A stretch of 18,414 nucleotides of DNA, taken from assembly GCA_946885845.1 (NCBI GenBank), contig CAMPHJ010000036.1, positions 1-18,414 of the forward strand. Reading direction: 5' to 3'. This DNA comes from an uncultured Sphingobium sp. (GTDB taxonomy: Bacteria > Pseudomonadota > Alphaproteobacteria > Sphingomonadales > Sphingomonadaceae). The notes under the pieces were generated by a model, which was given only the letters and a program-made list of their open reading frames with translations, ran no database searches and was not told the DNA's origin. Shown one piece after another: positions 16,636 through 18,414 of the stretch. The translations under genes were made by a program, and so were the position numbers. Position 1 is the first letter of the stretch; each line of letters begins with the position of its first letter.

Positions 16636-17477
16636 GCCGGTCCCACCGCCTTGGGCGTGGCGGGGTCGAGACCCCATTCGGACCAGCTGCCGTCATAAAG
16701 GGTGACGTCGGTCTTCCCCAGCATCTCCAGTCCCGCGAGCAGGATGGCAGCCGTCACCCCGCTGCCGCAGCTGGTGATAAGGGGACGGTCGAAATCGACG
16801 CCCGCATCGATGAAAAGACGGCGCAGTTCATCGCCAGTCTTCATACGGTTGTCGGATGTGAAGAGGGTGGACGAGGGGATGTTGCGCGCGCCGGGGATAT
16901 GGCCAGACGCCATGCCCGGACGCGGTTCCTTGTCCTCCCCGGAAAAGCGGGCCGCGCTGCGCGCGTCGACGATCTGCGCCGGTCCGCCCTGCAGGTTGGC
17001 GAGCAGGTCTTCCTTGGTCCGCACCTGCCCTTCGGCCCGGCGGGCGACGGCGTTTCCGCGTGGGACGACGGGCCAGCCGCTTTCGACCGGCCTTCCTTCT
17101 GCCAGCCATTTGGACAGGCCGCCGTCCAGAATCGAAGCGGACGCGCCTACGCCATAAAGGCGCATCATCCACCAGCCGCGCGCCGCGCTATGTGTCGGGC
17201 TGTTGTCATAGACGACGATGCGGCTGTTGCTGTCGATGCCGAGCGCACGGCAGCGTTCGGTCATGAAATCGTCGCTGGGCAGCATGCCGGGTCGGGGGTC
17301 GTCCGCATCGCACAGGCTTGGCAGATCCAGAAAACGGGCTTCGGGAATATGCGCTTGTTCGAATTCGGCGCGCGGGTCGCGCGCATCGCCCGGCAGGAAC
17401 AGGCTGGCGTCGATGATGCGCAGGTCGCTTTCGCCAAGCTCTGCCGCCAACCAGCTGGTGGAAACCAATATATCCAT
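16632..17477 (-). CDS. sseA: 3-mercaptopyruvate sulfurtransferase (tandem rhodanese)
   Basis: This 281-residue protein has two rhodanese domains: an inactive N-terminal one (about 5-135) and a catalytic C-terminal one (about 155-275). The catalytic Cys237 sits in the loop SCGSGVTA, the CGSGVTA form typical of 3-mercaptopyruvate sulfurtransferases rather than thiosulfate sulfurtransferases. It transfers sulfur from 3-mercaptopyruvate to cyanide or thiol acceptors and is cytosolic. Other family parts are YDNSPTHSAARGWWMMRLYG, FSGEDKEPRPGMASGHIPGARNIP and LYDGSWSEWG. AGAGGGG (about 17483-17489) precedes ATG 17477; the longer frame to 17585 would run through a repeat and terminator. It heads the sseA > metC-like > mscS operon. 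Confidence 0.95.
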   Translation of the reverse strand: MDILVSTSWLAAELGESDLRIIDASLFLPGDARDPRAEFEQAHIPEARFLDLPSLCDADDPRPGMLPSDDFMTERCRALGIDSNSRIVVYDNSPTHSAARGWWMMRLYGVGASASILDGGLSKWLAEGRPVESGWPVVPRGNAVARRAEGQVRTKEDLLANLQGGPAQIVDARSAARFSGEDKEPRPGMASGHIPGARNIPSSTLFTSDNRMKTGDELRRLFIDAGVDFDRPLITSCGSGVTAAILLAGLEMLGKTDVTLYDGSWSEWGLDPATPKAVGPA

Positions 17478-17512
17478 GCCGCCCCTCTGTGAGTGCCGTT
17501 CTGATCTTTCTA

Positions 17513-17563
17513 AAGCATCGTGCGTCAAAGTGGGAACCGGTTTTGCGCTTAAAACGATGCGAC
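17513..17563. repeat. Palindromic intergenic repeat-like element upstream of sseA
   Basis: Outer arms GCATCGT (17515-17521) and ACGATGC (17554-17560) enclose a 32-base centre containing the self-complementary AACCGGTT (17535-17542) in the setting AAAGTGGGAACCGGTTTTGCG. This resembles short palindromic elements dispersed between alphaproteobacterial genes, which often carry GTGG-AACCGGTTTT flanked by arms near GCAT-ATGC. Only one copy is present here, so repetition is inferred from resemblance. It lies between the sseA start and the terminator of the edge gene, where sseA promoter signals would also be expected. TTGACG on the minus strand (17528-17523) could be a -35, but no good -10 was found. 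Confidence 0.5.
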
Positions 17564-17566
17564 AAC

Positions 17567-17615
17567 AAAAAACTGGAGCGCGCAACCTGCGTCCGGTTAA
17601 ACGCAGCGCGCTCCA
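17567..17615 (-). terminator. Strong rho-independent terminator of the edge gene
   Basis: A long hairpin has outer arms TGGAGCGCGC (17574-17583) and GCGCGCTCCA (17606-17615), 10 bp, and inner arms TGCGT (17588-17592) and ACGCA (17601-17605). A 4-base bulge AACC and an 8-base loop CCGGTTAA complete it; AACC can alternatively pair with GGTT (17595-17598). On the minus strand it is followed by six T (17572-17567). It ends the transcript of the gene stopping at 17663. On the plus strand no T tract follows. Confidence 0.88.
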
Positions 17616-17662
17616 AGGAGCGGGCGCGGTCGGTGGGAAGGGGCTTCTCCCGCCCGCCTTGT

Positions 17663-18412
17663 TCAGTTGGTGAGCGTGAGCGCGGTCGCCCGGCTTCCCG
17701 GCGTAGGGAATTGGCGTGGGCCAAGGTCTGCCCTGAAAGGCGCCAGCCGGTCGGCAGGCGGGGATTTTTCCTGCCCGATGATGAATGCTCGTCCCGTCCG
17801 GCCGGAACCCGGAGCGCCCTGCTCCCCGGTCCAGCGATATTGCACGTCGAACGCCGCCAGAGGGATCAGCAAGGCGCGGCCTTCCATCCGTACGGGGGAT
17901 ATCTGGTCCGGCAGCAGCCGCAGTTCCCCTTTCAGGCTGTGGCTTTCGCCCGCCATGACGGAAACGACGGAGTGGGTCGGCAGGCCGGTCGCGCCGGCGA
18001 AAAACTGCTGAAGCGCCGCCTGTTGTCCGCTGTCGGCGTTGGCGATGAGGGTGCGGATCAGAATGTCCTCCGCCGGGCCGTCACCGCGATTGTGCAGGGT
18101 CAACACATAATCGATGGTCGCCCCCATCAGCGAGAGGCGGGCGCTGCGCACCTCCATGGTCAGGTCGATCCACGGACGCGGACCGGTGGGCGGGGCGGGG
18201 GTTGGCCGTTGTGGTGGCGTCTTTGGGGCAGGTGCGGGCTGGGGTTTGGCTACCGCTGGCGCGATTGTCGCTTCTTCCGCTTCGGCACTCGGCGCGTCTA
18301 TATCGTCGGACCCTTTCCGGCGGAGAAGACGGGCTGCGCCGATTGCCGCGATCAGCAGGGCGAGCGCTGCTGCGACCCAGGTCCATGGAAAGCTGCCGGT
18401 CGGCTGCTGGGA
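17663..18412 (-). CDS. Unrecognised one-helix membrane protein, C-terminal part (5' end outside window)
   Basis: The minus-strand frame is open from the right edge to TGA 17665-17663, giving 249 residues. The visible part begins SQQPTGSFP, followed by one membrane helix (about 10-29, WTWVAAALALLIAAIGAARL) and a basic stop-transfer run (LLRRKG). Next is a long Pro/Ala/Glu-rich linker (about 37-81). A globular region of about 165 residues opens with RPWIDLTMEVRSARLSLMG, then IDYVLTLHNRGDGPAEDILIRTLIANADSGQ. The strand-rich pattern could be an Ig-like fold, but I do not recognise the family. An internal ATG (18157) gives a shorter frame, but the helix and linker in the same frame show that the gene runs further. 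The positive-inside rule places the large domain in the cytoplasm, unless more helices precede it. Confidence 0.7.
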   Translation of the reverse strand, partial: SQQPTGSFPWTWVAAALALLIAAIGAARLLRRKGSDDIDAPSAEAEEATIAPAVAKPQPAPAPKTPPQRPTPAPPTGPRPWIDLTMEVRSARLSLMGATIDYVLTLHNRGDGPAEDILIRTLIANADSGQQAALQQFFAGATGLPTHSVVSVMAGESHSLKGELRLLPDQISPVRMEGRALLIPLAAFDVQYRWTGEQGAPGSGRTGRAFIIGQEKSPPADRLAPFRADLGPRQFPTPGSRATALTLTN

Positions 18413-18414
18413 GG

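Overview
This window looks like a chromosomal housekeeping segment from a sphingomonad-type alphaproteobacterium (Sphingobium, Sphingomonas or a close relative). The evidence is the high G+C content, heavy use of 4-base start/stop overlaps, an alphaproteobacterial cox cluster (coxB-ctaD-ctaB-small ORF-ctaG-coxC-DUF983-surf1) running into thrC, and a CrtZ-type carotene hydroxylase as expected in yellow-pigmented sphingomonads. The genus is inferred from protein character and gene order. No database was searched.

Layout. (1) 1-782: the 3' end of rpsU (ribosomal protein S21) with a hairpin terminator, then a membrane-anchored FKBP-type prolyl isomerase ending at a strong terminator. (2) 807-4555, minus strand: a tight operon read pyrE > pdxJ > acpS > lepB > AI-2E-family membrane protein, covering pyrimidine, pyridoxal phosphate, acyl-carrier-protein activation and protein secretion. 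Two genes in it, acpS and the AI-2E gene, appear to start with TTG. (3) 4556-4837: a divergent intergenic region with a good sigma70-like promoter facing the cox genes. (4) 4838-10145, plus strand: aa3-type cytochrome c oxidase subunits II, I and III with the heme O synthase CtaB, the CuB-insertion factor CtaG and a 43-residue single-helix protein between ctaB and ctaG. A strong terminator follows coxC. (5) 10226-13567, plus strand: a DUF983 zinc-ribbon membrane protein, SURF1, threonine synthase and a class I methyltransferase, mostly joined by 4-base overlaps. (6) 13564-17477, minus strand: crtZ, convergent with the methyltransferase and overlapping it by 4 bases. Upstream of crtZ lies an operon read sseA > metC-like lyase > mscS, joined by ATGA overlaps. 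(7) 17478-17662: an intergenic stretch with a palindromic repeat-like element and a strong minus-strand terminator. (8) 17663 to the right edge, minus strand: the C-terminal part of an unrecognised one-helix membrane protein.

How the genes work together: coxB, ctaD and coxC make the catalytic core of terminal oxidase. CtaB supplies heme O on the way to heme A, CtaG delivers copper to CuB, SURF1 helps heme a insertion, and the 43-residue protein probably assists assembly. No tRNA, CRISPR array, insertion sequence, phage gene or obvious defence system was seen. I found no convincing new biological system. The points most worth a second look are the small cox-cluster protein, the terminator splitting the cox cluster, the palindromic element before sseA and the unrecognised edge protein.
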